A DNA stretch of 64,000 nt from Luidia sarsii (GCA_949987565.1 OX465109.1:15393400-15457399), one strand, 5' to 3'; shown: positions 51,201-62,184, numbered from the stretch's first letter. The notes: a model not told the origin generated them from the sequence alone. Translations and numbers: made by a program.

Positions 51201-51472
51201 CCTGTTGTACAGTATGCAGTAGTGCACACATCGTCATTATGAGTAATGATACATCTTTTTTGATGCTTTCTTGGCAGTGTGTGGTGTGCATGAGCAATGG
51301 AGCCTCCATCTGTACACAGCCCTGTGGTCATCAGGTCATCTGCAGACGCTGCTTTGTCAAGACCATTCAGATGGCAGTATCCCAACGTCTACTACCGCTG
51401 CGTTGCGTGGTGTGTCGGGCAAAGATCACTCAGCTTCATCAAGCTGCCCATGTACATGTACACGTTTCCTAG
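42130..51472 (+). CDS. Membrane-anchored RING-HC protein, putative E3 ubiquitin ligase (three coding exons, about 137 aa)
   Basis: The join is 42,130-42,282, 46,778-46,843 and 51,278-51,472. All introns are phase 0 with good GT-AG ends, and the joined frame stays open. Residues 5-24 (LIKPLAAGLAIPGIYLMYKY) form one hydrophobic helix. It is followed by a very basic stretch (KERKREKRR), which should hold the rest in the cytosol. Residues of about 28-65 look helical, perhaps coiled coil. An acidic linker (SSKDDE) leads into a RING of the C3HC4 type: C-x2-C-x11-C-x-H-x3-C-x2-C-x17-C-x2-C, residues 74-117, all eight metal ligands present. The expected role is to pass ubiquitin from an E2 to targets at a membrane. 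I do not recognise the subfamily. The RING and its FVKTIQMAVSQRLLPLRC segment look highly conserved rather than decayed. The preferred start is Met at 42,130 (A at -3). An in-frame Met at 42,094 would add 12 residues. The C-terminal HVHVHVS is coded by repeat DNA. Confidence 0.75.
42550..43925. repeat. Minisatellite, mixed 33-, 39- and 40-bp units (intron of RING gene)
   Basis: A common core (ATCACCCACACCAACATCAT then CCACATCACCTA) alternates with three linkers: a short TA (33-bp unit), CATGTAT (39 bp) and CACTGTAT or CAATGTAT (40 bp). Some long units carry ATCGCCC. Short-short-long groupings recur, so there is higher-order structure. No reading frame of the plus strand meets a stop for hundreds of codons, which produces long His/Pro/Thr frames (up to 457 codons) that are repeat artefacts. 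The unit ends in degenerate copies after 43,545. Confidence 0.93.
43932..43970. repeat. TACATG hexamer tract
   Basis: A nearly perfect run of the self-complementary hexamer repeat directly follows the 33/39/40-bp minisatellite. Confidence 0.85.
44698..44870. repeat. TACATG/GTACAT palindromic tract
   Basis: About 170 bp made almost only of TACATG, TATACATG and TACAGTG words. The whole tract is self-complementary on one strand and could form cruciforms or hairpins. Similar but shorter tracts occur at 41,670, 45,340-45,410, 46,360-46,400, 50,380 and 50,490. Confidence 0.9.
45569..45757 (+). repeat. Left arm of a 189-bp inverted repeat
   Basis: The sequence from GATTAGATAAAAC to TTTTGCAT occurs again as the reverse complement at 46,096-46,284. 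I found one mismatch (GTGTGCTG against GTGTGTTG) in 189 bp. The spacer is 338 bp. A single transcript across both arms would form a long nearly perfect double strand. Confidence 0.92.
46096..46284 (-). repeat. Right arm of the 189-bp inverted repeat
   Basis: This is the reverse complement of 45,569-45,757. Just outside both arms the similarity continues for a few bases with a 3-nt indel (TTTGATTAG against TTTGATGATTAG), so the original duplicated segment was slightly longer. The arm lies about 490 bp upstream of the 22-codon RING exon, inside the first RING-gene intron. Confidence 0.92.
46778..46843 (+). CDS. RING gene middle exon (22 codons)
   Basis: The acceptor is TTTCCTACACAG and the donor is GATGAG/GTAAGA. 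The exon is exactly 66 bp and reads QHLLKKLEKYDVTDPGSS then KDDE. It continues the helical segment of the first exon without a break and supplies the acidic linker before the RING. It is too short to be found by open-frame length alone. Confidence 0.7.
48107..48157. repeat. 22-bp-stem hairpin
   Basis: Arms of 22 nt pair at 20 positions around a seven-base loop (AAAGGCA). The right arm and the following roughly 80 bases (GATATTTGCATTTT and TTTGCAA motifs) recur in diverged form at 49,517-49,615. The hairpin therefore belongs to a dispersed element. Confidence 0.7.
48560..48955 (-). repeat. Possible tRNA-derived SINE
   Basis: The minus strand begins with TAGTCTCAGTTGGTAAAGTG, very close to a tRNA A box and D-arm, followed by TGCATGCA. 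No convincing B box lies at the usual 30-60 bases. The nearest candidate, GGTTCCAGCC, is about 100 bases on. A short GCATT tandem lies between. No second copy is visible in the window. Confidence 0.3.
49517..49615. repeat. Second copy of the 48.1-kb repeat
   Basis: It opens with GAGAAAGGTCCTGCTAGGAT, matching the right arm of the 48,107 hairpin, then shares GATATTTGCATTTTGGTCAT and CAGTTTGCAA spaced as there. The left arm is absent. Confidence 0.6.
51125..51166. repeat. Short tandem duplication beside the RING exon
   Basis: A 20-bp stretch (TAAACCCTGGAAATATTGTT) occurs twice in direct succession about 115 bp before the exon acceptor. Confidence 0.85.
51278..51472 (+). CDS. RING gene last coding exon (RING finger and stop)
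   Basis: The acceptor TTCTTGGCAG ends at 51,277 and the exon opens directly on the first RING cysteine (CVVCMSNG). It holds all eight zinc ligands. After CRAKITQLHQAA the code enters a GTACAT repeat, giving HVHVHVS and a TAG at 51,470-51,472. The G of that TAG is followed by GT, so the minisatellite motif CCTAG/GTATTAC could also act as a splice donor without changing the stop. Confidence 0.8.
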   Translation, partial: CVVCMSNGASICTQPCGHQVICRRCFVKTIQMAVSQRLLPLRCVVCRAKITQLHQAAHVHVHVS

Positions 51473-51930
51473 GTATTACCAATACCTCCTAGGTATTACC
51501 CTGTACCTACCTGTACATGTACATGTACATGTTTCCTAGGTATTACCCTGTACCTACTCTGTACCTGTACATGTACACGTTTCCTAGGTATTACCCTGTA
51601 CCTACCTGTACATGTACATGTTTCCCAGGTACCGGTATTACATGTACCTACACGTACATGTACAGTGTACCTGTACATCTACGTGTTTCCTGTACACTGT
51701 ACATGTTTCCTAGGTATTACCCTGTACCTACATGTACATGTACTGTACAGTACCTGTACATGTACATGTTTCCTAGGTATTACCCTGTACCTACCTGTAC
51801 ATGTACACTGTACATGTTTCCTAGGTATTACCCTGTACCTACCTGTACATGTACATGTTTCCTAGGTATTATCCTGTACCTACATGTTACTTGTACATGT
51901 ACATGTTTCCTAGGTACCGTATTACCCTGT
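51450..51930. repeat. About 41-bp minisatellite starting inside the RING exon
   Basis: About ten copies of a unit built from CCTAGGTATTACCCTGTACC plus TACCTGTACATGTACATGTT, with variable TACATG lengths. The first, partial copies supply the last codons and the stop of the RING protein. Each copy repeats the donor-like CCTAG/GTATTAC. Confidence 0.9.
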
Positions 51931-53123
51931 ACCTACCTGGCCATGGGCTTCCTTCTCATAGCACCTAGCAATCTACAAAAATGTACTTGTACAAACAAAA
52001 TGATATTTTTGCCCCTTTATCGTATTCATCGACACGCAGATATATACAAGTCTTTCATAACTTTTTCAGTATTTTTTTTAGCTATACGAATGTTTAGAAC
52101 CGACGTGTAAAACCCTTTTTTTCAAATTTCATGATAGCACAGGTGCCATATCTCTTTCCTACATGTTCTTTGTCTCGTTGATGGGGCCAAATCTCCTCTC
52201 ATTTTGTGTGGGAACTTCAGTTTCTTGAGTGTGTCATGCACAGTGAGTGTAAGTAGGATCTGCATGGACTGTGGAATGTGCATCAACCATTCTTGCACAC
52301 ATGCATACTGCTTGGTTCCTTCATTTATTGATGCGCTGTCAAATGAAAAGGGGTCAGGCACCAAATAAATGCAGCTTGTCACGTACAACCAGGAATCGTT
52401 GGTGCAGACGCTTATTAAAACCGCTAAACAGGCATGATATTGCTTCCATGCAATCAAAATAAAGATCGCTGAGTGCAGCCTGGGGCGTGTTATTTTCTTA
52501 GCTTTTGTTTGTGTGGGCGAGTCAGAGGGGTTGGAAAATAAGCCAGGCTAAGATTAGAGCCCTTGGCGTAGAAGGGCTGGCGATTACAGTCAGATCTCTG
52601 CCAAGCTTGTTTACATCCTTACTCAAGCCACTCATTCAAGTGTGCTGGGCTGTGATTTGGGGGCCAGTGTGTTTTTGCGGTCGGGGGGCAAGCCTTTGTA
52701 GTTTGTTGTTGATTGGGGTTTACAGTACACTTATCTCATCATCTCCAAGTGTGAAAAATTGCATATTGGGTCAGGGCAGGTACCATATGTGCCCCAAGAT
52801 AGCACATACATGTACAGTAGTGGCTGCCTAGATTGTACACATGCAAGGCATACTGTGGGCAACAAAACATCATGATTATGGCCACATGCTAATATCCATA
52901 TGGAAAATGTCATCGTCATTATGAAGCAAATCTTCCTCTTCATCCCCTGAAATGTCTGTGCTGCCAGTCAGAGGCAATTTGTAGGGCCGAAGCACTTGCA
53001 CAAGAGATGGGGATGTTGATGCTTGTTGCATTTCCACTTTTTAAAACAGGGAAACTATTGATTTGGATGATATGTGATACATGTACTTATGATGTTATAG
53101 AATGATTTTGTTAACAACTGAGT
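51931..53123. other. Probable RING-gene 3' UTR and flanking DNA
   Basis: Contains the two poly(A) hexamers listed above. I see no further exon or repeat family. Confidence 0.4.
52364..52369 (+). terminator. Candidate poly(A) signal of the RING gene
   Basis: AATAAA about 890 bases after the stop codon, with a second AATAAA at 52,458-52,463. If used, the 3' UTR would contain the whole 51.45-51.93 kb minisatellite. Confidence 0.35.
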
Positions 53124-53788
53124 GGGGCCAGTGTTTGTATTGGGTGTGGCCAGTGCTTGTATTGGGTGTGGCCATGGCTTGTATTGGTTATGGCCAGTGT
53201 TTGTATTGGGTGTGGCCAGTGCTTGAATTGGGTGTGACCATGGCTTGTATTGGGTGTGGCCATGGCTTGTATTGGGTGTGGCCAGTGCTTGTATTGGGTG
53301 TGGCCATGGCTTGTATTGGGTGTGACCATGGCTTGTATTGGGTGTGGCCATGACTTGTATTGGGTGTGGCCATGGCTTGTATTGGGTGTCGCCAATGCTT
53401 GAATTGGGTGTGGCCACTGCTTGTATTGGGTGTGGCCATGGCTTGTATTGGTTATGGCCAGTGTTTGTATTGGGTGTGGCCATGCTCCTTGTATTGGGTG
53501 TGGTCATGGCTTGTATTGGGTGTGGCCACTGCTTGTATTAGGTGTGGCCACTGCTTGTATTGGGTGTGGCCATGGCTTGTATTGGGTGTGGCCATGGCTT
53601 GTATTGGGTGTGGCCATGGCTTGTATTGGGTGTGGCCATGGCTTGTATTGGGTGTGACCACTACTTGTATCAGGTGTGGCCACAGCTTGTATTGGGTGTG
53701 GCCACTGCTTGTATTGGGTGTGGCCACTGCTTGTATTGGGTGTGGCCATGGCTTGTATTGGGTTTGGCCATGGCTTTTATTCGGTATT
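53124..53788. repeat. 22-bp minisatellite, about 30 units
   Basis: The unit is TTGTATTGGGTGTGGCCATG plus GC, with variants CCACTG, CCAGTG and GGTTATGG. Because 22 is not a multiple of three and the unit lacks stops, frames of 80-150 codons appear on both strands. They have no other coding sign. Confidence 0.95.
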
Positions 53789-55940
53789 TGAGATTGGTTC
53801 AATGGAAGGATTCTTGCTGTTCCTGGGTGCTTCAAATAACGCCTCATACTGTACATGTATATTGACACCTACCGGTAATTCCTTTCTATAGTTATAACCT
53901 GTGCATTTCTTTCAAAGAGCCCTATGACTTAATCTTCAATCACTCCTCATGTGATTATCTTGGATGTCAATGAAGCATGAACCCCTGGTCAATTCAGTTC
54001 TAAGGGAGTAGTAGGTACTACACCCTGCTCTAATGTTCTAATGCTGCCAATGATAGTACCGTTCTAAGCATCTTTTCCAAGGTGTCAATTCTGTGCCCGT
54101 GACTGACATCAGATTTAGGTCTGCGCTCTGGCCACTCATGATATTAATAAACTTTGAACTTGGTGACATTCCTTCATGGATATCTTTCAGGGAGTTAAGG
54201 AAGATGTTCAGCAGAAAGCACTGTACACATACGTATGTATGCACCATCCACGACATCCCATAGTGCACACATGAGAATGTCATTTCTTGTGGACTTGGCA
54301 CACTGAACCACTTTTTGCTATTCTTCTGTATGTTTTGCCTTGTAAACAGCAAAAATCAAAAATTAAGCGTGCAACTACTGGTAGATAAAGATTCTTGGCA
54401 AAGTGTCACAGCCAATCAAGTCCAGTTGATTTGAATGTCTGTTTGTGACGCCTGGAAGGAACTGTGAAATTGTTCTTTGCTGAGCAAAGGCAGGCCACCA
54501 TTGTGCACCATGGACTTTGTGTTGACGTCAACAGTAATACATAGATGGGCTCGTACGAGAATGAGAGACAGGTTGATATGCATGATGTATGTATGTACAA
54601 GCTATGCACAGTATTTCAAGTCTTGGATAAAAACTGAAGTTTTCATCCGGAAGCAAGAGATGTTGAATAGAATCATTATGATACTCAAGTATAAGTCCAC
54701 AGGTGTCTATATCCTATAAGTACGGTAGTGTGAGGCTTACAATCATGATGAAGGATATCATTATTGTTCAATAGAAAGAAAAGTGAGTTTTGATAGCCTA
54801 CCACACATTAAAGATCATATTTCTATATGCAAAGTACATTTTTACAGTAGTGCATTTTTCACACACAACTACAATTTAAGGTAGGCCTAGCTTGGAAGAA
54901 CATGTACCATACATAATCATCTATTCATTGTAAGTATTCATCAGCTTAAAAACTGCTTTAAATTGCACTAGTGCCTATTGAGAGTTTGTACCATGCACAT
55001 ATTAGCATATGCCCTCATTCAATGTGCATGTACTGCACTTCTTCCTGTAGTTGCACATCTGATATTTGAACATTGAACTTCCAATCAGCAGTAAAACCCC
55101 AAACCCACTGTTGTACATAGCAATATGTGATGGAGTTGGTGGCACAGATTTTGTAGACAATTTAGTATTGTCACAAAAACATATTGCAATACATGGATGC
55201 TGTGAAATACAGGCAGCCTGTAGGGGTGTGCACATGCTATCAAATGCACGTCTGCTGGGCTGGCCTGCTATTTACCCACAACCTCTTCATTGTTGGGATC
55301 ACAGTTACGCAGACCACCATTCCAATCAATGTCAAACCACTGCATTGGGTTTAGAACAGCACAAGTTAACAGAGCCTGTATGAATAGACAGCTTGATTGT
55401 AATTGCCTCTAGATCTTGAATCCAGCTGCAATAGGCCCGCTGCATGTACCGTGAATGAGAATAACCTTTAATATACCAACATACCATCAAAGCAATAAAG
55501 CAATTTCACACATTTTTTTAAACAACTGTATTTAACAAATGTACCTGTATGATAGTTTATTGGGATTGAATTCTGTTGTTTTATAGAATGTATACAATAA
55601 TCCATATGATATCTGGCCTTAAAAACTTACCCTCCATTATAAGCCTACGACAATATCTCCACAATATCTACATTTATGAAATAGTTTCCAGATGAAAACG
55701 CAAATGGAATGAAATAATCTGCTGGCATTGTTAGGATGAGTTTAAGTAGTATTCTGTCTGCCAGCATATGCCATAGCTTGACTAAGTTGTTAGACACATG
55801 TATACTAGTTATTACAGATGACCAAATAATGACAGTGATGATTGATCACTCATGGTTTGCAACAACATCAGCCGTAATTAGATGTGGACAGTCTCAGTTG
55901 TCTTCTAAAAAAAATCATTTCTACTTACAGATGCTGTCAT
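53789..55940. other. Spacer, nothing recognised
   Basis: AT-rich, unique-looking sequence with only short frames. The TACATG words that crowd 40-52 kb become rare from here on. Confidence 0.5.
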
Positions 55941-55944
55941 TTAA

Positions 55945-56307
55945 AGGCCCTATACAACATTGGTAAAGGTAAAAAAAAAATTGCCACAGTTTGTCTGTTA
56001 AACCATTAAACATTCCAAAAGAGAAATCCTGCGAAGGTTTTAGCTCAAATGGTAATTCTGAGAAAGTAGAAAAAGACAAAAGACCATCACGGTTTGCGCA
56101 CCGTTCTGTAGTGTTAGAAATAGTTGATTACTCATGAGTAATAACTATTTGTCGATGTTTGAGTGAAGATTTCTCAAGATGTACAGCATCCCAGACCGTA
56201 AGATCTCAACATGAGGATTTTATAATGACCATCTACAAACTGTGTAAATAAGAAGGAAATATGTGGACATTGATGTTTTCCAATCTTCCCAATGTTGTAT
56301 TGGGCCT
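55945..56307. mobile_element. MITE with TTAA target duplication (piggyBac-like)
   Basis: Terminal inverted repeats of about 19 bp (AGGCCCTATACAACATTGG; the other end differs by one base) bound a 363-bp element. TTAA flanks it directly on both sides (55,941-55,944 and 56,308-56,311). TTAA duplication is the mark of piggyBac-type transposition. The interior is non-coding and holds a 33-nt near-palindrome (56,118-56,150), so mobility would have needed a transposase from elsewhere. Confidence 0.8.
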
Positions 56308-57364
56308 TTAAATAAAAATAAATACCTTAGATCACCTCTTTTTTGTAATTATCCGAAAAAATCTCCATCAAAAAATACATTCAATTTGCAAGTAAGGATT
56401 GAAAATTATTGCTTATTTAGCTTTGAGTCTTGCTGACAGTATGGTTATATTCCATGAATGTTTACATGCAAGACAATGTTCAGACTGCCTACACATGTCG
56501 GCCATTGTATCTCCGCATTTAAGATATGTGGATGAAGGCAAATGCTGGAGACAGCTGCATTAGTTAGAAAGGCTAGGCTAGGTTGTATAATCTCTAGCCG
56601 CTGCTGCCAAAAGACCAAATCACATGAGGCCACTAGGGGCTGTTTGACCTACCATCTGCCATGTCTGCCCCACAACCACAGCCTAGCTTATATCAACACT
56701 ACCGGTACCATAGCACTCCCATCATTCTATAGCCAGGTTCCTACCATTAAAGACTACAGAAGACAGAACGCTAACGCTTATTGTCTATTTAATCTTCCTC
56801 CTTTCAATCAAGTGTCTTCATTCTTGGCAATGTTTTTTCTGCTTTTAAGGTGCATATTTTCCAGAAAGAGAAATGGAGTTTTCTCTACTGTACAGTATTG
56901 AACATAAATTAAGACGAGATTTCTGCTTGTAGTCGGTACATGGGTAGACATTGTTCCATTTTAAGTAGCCTGAATGTAAAACATGGTCAATGAAAGTGTA
57001 GTTGTTCTGAATATTTTAGTTGGTACGTATACATATTGTCATCAGCACCAGAATGTGAGTGAATGTCTTTTGTCAAATGCCCGTGTTGAATGGTTGCAAA
57101 GGTACAGTGTCGGTTTGCTGTGGACAGTTGTTTTGTGTGAAATGAATTGGAATCCTGACTTGGAATTCGGACAGTTGAGGGATGACTAATACGCAGTCTG
57201 CCTATAGCTACTTTGCTAGACATTACAATGTCATCCAACATTTCACAAACAGGTTGTGACCAGCAAATGCCATTTCACGGTAAAGAAAAACCAAGTGTGA
57301 TCCCAAGGCTGTGATTTTCCACTGATATTGTAGTATCATTATTATTATTGAAGCTATAAGAGTA

Positions 57365-57827
57365 GGGCCGTTTCCACTACATCAAATAATCGTGATTATT
57401 TGGATCATTTGAATTGCGATTCAAACCACTTTTGGTATGTGAGGACATTTGTGTGGACACAATAAACTTGATTATTAGTGGGATTTGAATTGCGATTTGG
57501 ACTCCACTAAGAATGAGATTTTTCAAAAAAATTGCGTTTATCTGCGACGCGGTGTGTGTGGGAACACTGCACTGAATCGCACTGGGTTTTTTAATCACAC
57601 AATGCACCACTCACACTATGATTGACAGGAAGTGCTATTGTGCTTGTTCATATGTCTCCCTGCGTGGACCACCCTCAAGGACACACCCACCAATTGACCA
57701 CAACTGCTAACCACAATTGGCCCGCGATTTTGTGCGATGCGATTTTTTGGCCTGTGTGGACACGACCAACAAAAAGGTATTTGAATCACGATTCAAATCT
57801 CGATTATTTTCGTAGTGGGAACGGCCC
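57365..57827. mobile_element. MITE with TA target duplication, copy 1
   Basis: The ends are GGGCCGTTTCCACTAC and the reverse complement of GGGCCGTTCCCACTAC. Imperfect similarity continues inward (AATAATCGWGATT). TA dinucleotides flank both ends, as in Tc1/mariner-type elements. The interior is non-coding and rich in AATCGCGATT-like words. A related element lies at 62,185-62,584 in the opposite orientation. Confidence 0.78.
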
Positions 57828-60686
57828 TAATGTCTTTTTCTTCTTTTTTCACAAATAAATTTGCCACGCCTGTTAAATGATTACCTCCTGACAAAAGGTG
57901 GCAAAAGTGCACTACCCCAAAAGGTATCACTTATGTAGGAAATAAGAAGCAGCTTAGTAATTGCATGGGTTACAGTTCACAACATCTCCAAATGGAATAT
58001 TGTCAGTATTCTTCACTTCTTTCCCAGCCTATGTGTCCATGCGTTGCCTCATGTGGGAATTGCTTGTCATGATGAATTACTCGATATTTTGATTAATTCT
58101 TCCCACACAAATTGCTGCTAGCAGCAGAGACTACTGTGTGCATTGTAGGACAGCCAGCCTGCCCATTGCAAGTGCAATTGGGTTCCTCTTCATCTCCAAC
58201 CGTTTCCCTTCTCCCTGTGTTCCCATAGGAAGGTTATATTACTAGTATGCAGGTCCTTAGACAAATTTGATATTGTCCGGACCCCAAGTATCAAATTGCT
58301 ATCGACAATCAGTGCTCAGGGCAGGCTGGCTACACCGGTGGAAATGCTTCTTTGTAAATATTTCAGTTGCAAGGGAGATACGAAGTTAATTTAATGATAT
58401 TTCCAGAAATGGATTTTTATAGAAATGCATGAGATGGCATGCATATATTCTTTGGTCTGTATTTTCACTGTACCTTTGATGATATGTCATTCATTCAACA
58501 ATTATTTAAACACATTTTGAAAGGATATGGATGTCTTCAAGGCATCAGTCATGATTACCAGATTGAAGTCAGTCCGGTAGCGATGGGTTAATTTGGACTG
58601 ATTACAGAAAGCAGACTCTAGGTATGTAAGGGTATGGTTCACGACAGCCTCTCTGCACCTCTATCTCTCCAATACCTTGGGTAGGATGGGATAGATGTGC
58701 AGAGACTGTAGTTGCCTGTATTATCCAGCCTCTGAGTTATGGTGCCACACATCTAGAATCCAGTGTCCTGTCCAATCCTGTACCATGGGCTATTTCAAGG
58801 GATATGAAATGCCATAGAGTGAATTATTGATCAAATTTGTCTTTCTCTTTTGTATTATGAATGATATTCATTCTTCTGTAGATATATATACATACTGTGT
58901 GGGCAAAATGCAGTATGTGAGCTCTGCAGTAGCAAATACCGTACATTACCTGTGTAGCATCGTGCATTTTGCCCCATTGCATATGTGCCTTTTTAAAGGT
59001 CGTCTCTCATTAGCAATTGCCCACTTCTATTGATTCCTAGGTCTTGGCTTTCAGTTGCTACCATTTGTTGAATGCTAGTAAATGCAGCCTTGGTTTGGCC
59101 TACTTGAGAAAACAACAGCCTCTCCGGTCTCTATCAGTCCGCACGGGCAAAGGGGAGACAGGCTTACAGATAGACAGACTGAAAGCCTTATCACATGAGG
59201 CAGTTTGAGTGCATCTTGAAGGCAGCTTACAGTGCTGGAACTGAACAGCAGGCTTGGCTAGTGTTGCCTCTGTTACTTGGACTATGAAAAGTGAGCAGAG
59301 AGTCGCTCACATCCTGCCGATTGAAGTGCAGGCGTCTTCACTGCTCAGAACTGATTGCCTGTAAATGCCTCTCAATGACCACCAAGTTCAATGCTAAACA
59401 AACACGGCCAATGATTAAAGCTTTCACATTAGAGTATTTTGTGCTCTTGTAAACAAGATAGAGCCCGAGTTTCAAAAAATGTTCACACAAACACTAAAAA
59501 AAAGATGTATCTAATTGCTACTTGTCTATGTACAGATGGCATAAAAACAGAGTACAAAGTACGATGCAATGGAGCCTGTAATTACTGAGGCCATACCTAG
59601 ATCTTCCTCAGCCTCAATCTATTAATATACCTAGCTCAAATAAAAAGCCTGCCAAATGCTTCCAGATTCCTAAGTAATGAGCAACAGTCAACATTGGAGT
59701 TGCTTGTTGAGTCAACAATTTCTAGGAGTATGGTACATGTACCACAGTGCTCAGCATGCTTAATGCATGGGGGTCCTGCACAGAGATGCCAATAGAAAAT
59801 TATGCAAATGCATTTCGATGAGACATTGTTTAACATCCAGCAGTCATGTTTGGAAGGGAATGTGTGAAATTTGACAGGATGGATTTTGAAGAGAAATTAA
59901 TGGGCATTTATTTTTTTGGCACCATTTTTATCATTGGTGATCATTCCCTAGTTTGTGTTTCATTCATGAATTCTTCACTTTCTACATTTGTATATTTTTT
60001 TGGTAATTGTCTCAGGGCAGAGTTTTGGAGGATGTTTTCAATCGTTGTCAAACATCTATTTCATCTGAAAGTATTCAGGAATCTTTTTTTATTTCCATTT
60101 TACCAGGACCAAATTCTTCCCTCCAATTGACTATAACTGTACTGGAAAACTTCTTTGGTCCACAACTTCCATAGATATGTTCTGAATTATTGATATCAAA
60201 TGGATAACATTGCTGTAAATGATTTATGTTTTTGTGCAACGTTCTACCCAGTTAATTGTTTAATGTTATTCATTGTGATCAATATCTGTGTTTCTAAGTT
60301 TGAGATAGTGGCAAGGAAATCACAGCTGTAAGTGCATAGCATCCTAGTCAAGGTATACATATTATTTTATATTTTAGGAGCTTATTTTTGTTAAGATTTC
60401 TTTGACCACCCCTTTGTAAAATGTCTTCTTTTGAAATGCTGTAATCTTTGAAAAAAAGAAAAAAAAACTTATGCCAATACCAGTACACATGTACAATAGC
60501 AACAGTCCAAATCAAATGCTTTACATTTGCATAATTAAAGTCGAATGAAATTCACATTTGATGTTAAATTGGAAAAAAATCACCAACTTTCAGCAACCTT
60601 TCGCATGGTAGTTACATGTAGTTTCATGTGCATTTTGAACAGCTAGATGAATAGTACACTATTTAATGAAATCATACCTCTTTCAT
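57828..60686. other. Spacer, nothing recognised
   Basis: No exon, RNA gene or repeat family visible. A small foldback (AATTTGATA and TATCAAATT) lies at 58,265-58,298. Confidence 0.45.
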
Positions 60687-60731
60687 GATCCTAGCCTTGT
60701 CTTAAAATATTTTAGACAAGAGCCTAGGATC
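60687..60731. repeat. Imperfect 45-nt hairpin
   Basis: GATCCTAG at the left pairs with CTAGGATC at the right, and TTGTCT pairs with AGACAA further in, with small bulges. It lies about 215 bp before a second hairpin. Confidence 0.55.
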
Positions 60732-60939
60732 CTTCTGCACATTTTTGAGTCCATTCCAGAAATCATAGCATTTAGACTGAAGTACAGCCAATCTCATTGC
60801 AACTTTTAGTATCTAGAAGTGTATGGAGGGGTCGTAAGGTCGCACCATTCTGTCTATTAATGAGAAGCACAAGCCTTTCCTATGCACTGTATTCCCTTGG
60901 TCGGGTTCCTCCGAAGCTAGTATAGAATGACGCCTTTAT

Positions 60940-60990
60940 CTGTCATGGGACACCAGATTTTATTTGCAAATAAGTCTGGTGTCCCAAACA
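60940..60990. repeat. Strong 51-nt hairpin
   Basis: TGGGACACCAGA (60,946-60,957) and TCTGGTGTCCCA (60,975-60,986) are perfect 12-base complements. The spacer itself is palindromic (ATTTGCAAAT), and CTGT/ACAG pair outside. Together that makes about 24 pairs with one bulge and one small internal loop. Confidence 0.75.
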
Positions 60991-62182
60991 GTTAGTGTGC
61001 TATTATGCTAAGCTATCCGCTGGACCAAACCAGCTGCACATACATTGTAGCAAGTAGCAAGACTATAATATTGATTCTTCCCAACCACATGTGTGCTGCA
61101 CTACCATTACCCAGTCATCTTTAAGGTCATTTACAAGTGAATTAGGCGGAAAGAAGGAATTGAAGCTGACCTGTTTACCGTAGGACAGTTTCGTTGGGTA
61201 CAAAAAGCTTTCGCCAACAAAAAATCTAAGTTCTAACAATTACATGTTGCACATTAACAATGATAATTTTGAAAATATTCTCTGACGAATGTGCAAGACT
61301 CCACGCATGAAGGATAGTTTAAGTCAGAATGCACCATCTAATTAATTACAAGTACTATTATGGTTTATCACAAAGTCAACGAAGTTTATTTGCACCTTTT
61401 CAACCAAGAAATAATGGTGGAATTACTTGCATGCATTGACTAGCATTTGTAATCTGTTATGAGTAAGCATATTGCTTTCAGGTTGTACCAGGTAACACAT
61501 TGGCTATGCTTATATGAAATTGGTTTGGTTAACATTGCTTGAAATAATATAGTTTATATTTATTGTCAATTGTTGCTTTGTTGTGCTGTTTAATTATTAT
61601 TTTGTTAACTTAATGCATGCTGCTTTCTCTTCCCACCCATGCCATTGATTCTCATACTATCCAGCTTGAAATATTATCTGATACAATTCTTAAGAACTTC
61701 TCAATTTTCAGTACATTACATAATATGTATATATAAGGTATACCATGTGTGTATATATAGGATATAGATCCACATCTATAACTGTATCATGCCGAACAAA
61801 GTAACTCACAGTTTGAATTTCTTACGCATTTTAGAATGTATGTGAATAAGGTTTAGAATGAATCACACAATAAACTAGGATATAGATCAGGATTGTCATT
61901 GATTGCAATGAATGATTATTGAAAGTCTCTCTCACTTGTCCCAGTGTTTGCACTATCCCACTCGCAAATACAGCTCTCATGCTTGCCAGGAGTAAAACTA
62001 ACTGTTCATGCCCACAAGAGATTGAAGAGCATCCCATGCCATCTACACTAGACCGAAAACCAGCTGTGCAGTAAGGATGCAGAACTAAAAGTGAATTGAT
62101 TATACACCGTGTACATGGCTATGACATTGGTGCCATTGAGTGCATCTAGCAGTACTTGCTCCAAGCTGTGCTTGTACAATAC
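60991..62182. other. Spacer, nothing recognised
   Basis: AT-rich, without visible exons. A TATATA-rich stretch lies near 61,725-61,765. Confidence 0.45.
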
Positions 62183-62184
62183 TA

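Noticed and set aside
51496..52110. A 197-codon frame over the 41-bp minisatellite
   Set aside because: It is composed of repeat translation followed by unrelated sequence, with no domain. It overlaps the RING 3' region.
53055..53868. Repeat proteins of 80-150 codons on both strands
   Set aside because: They arise from the 22-bp minisatellite, which is stop-free in several frames on both strands.
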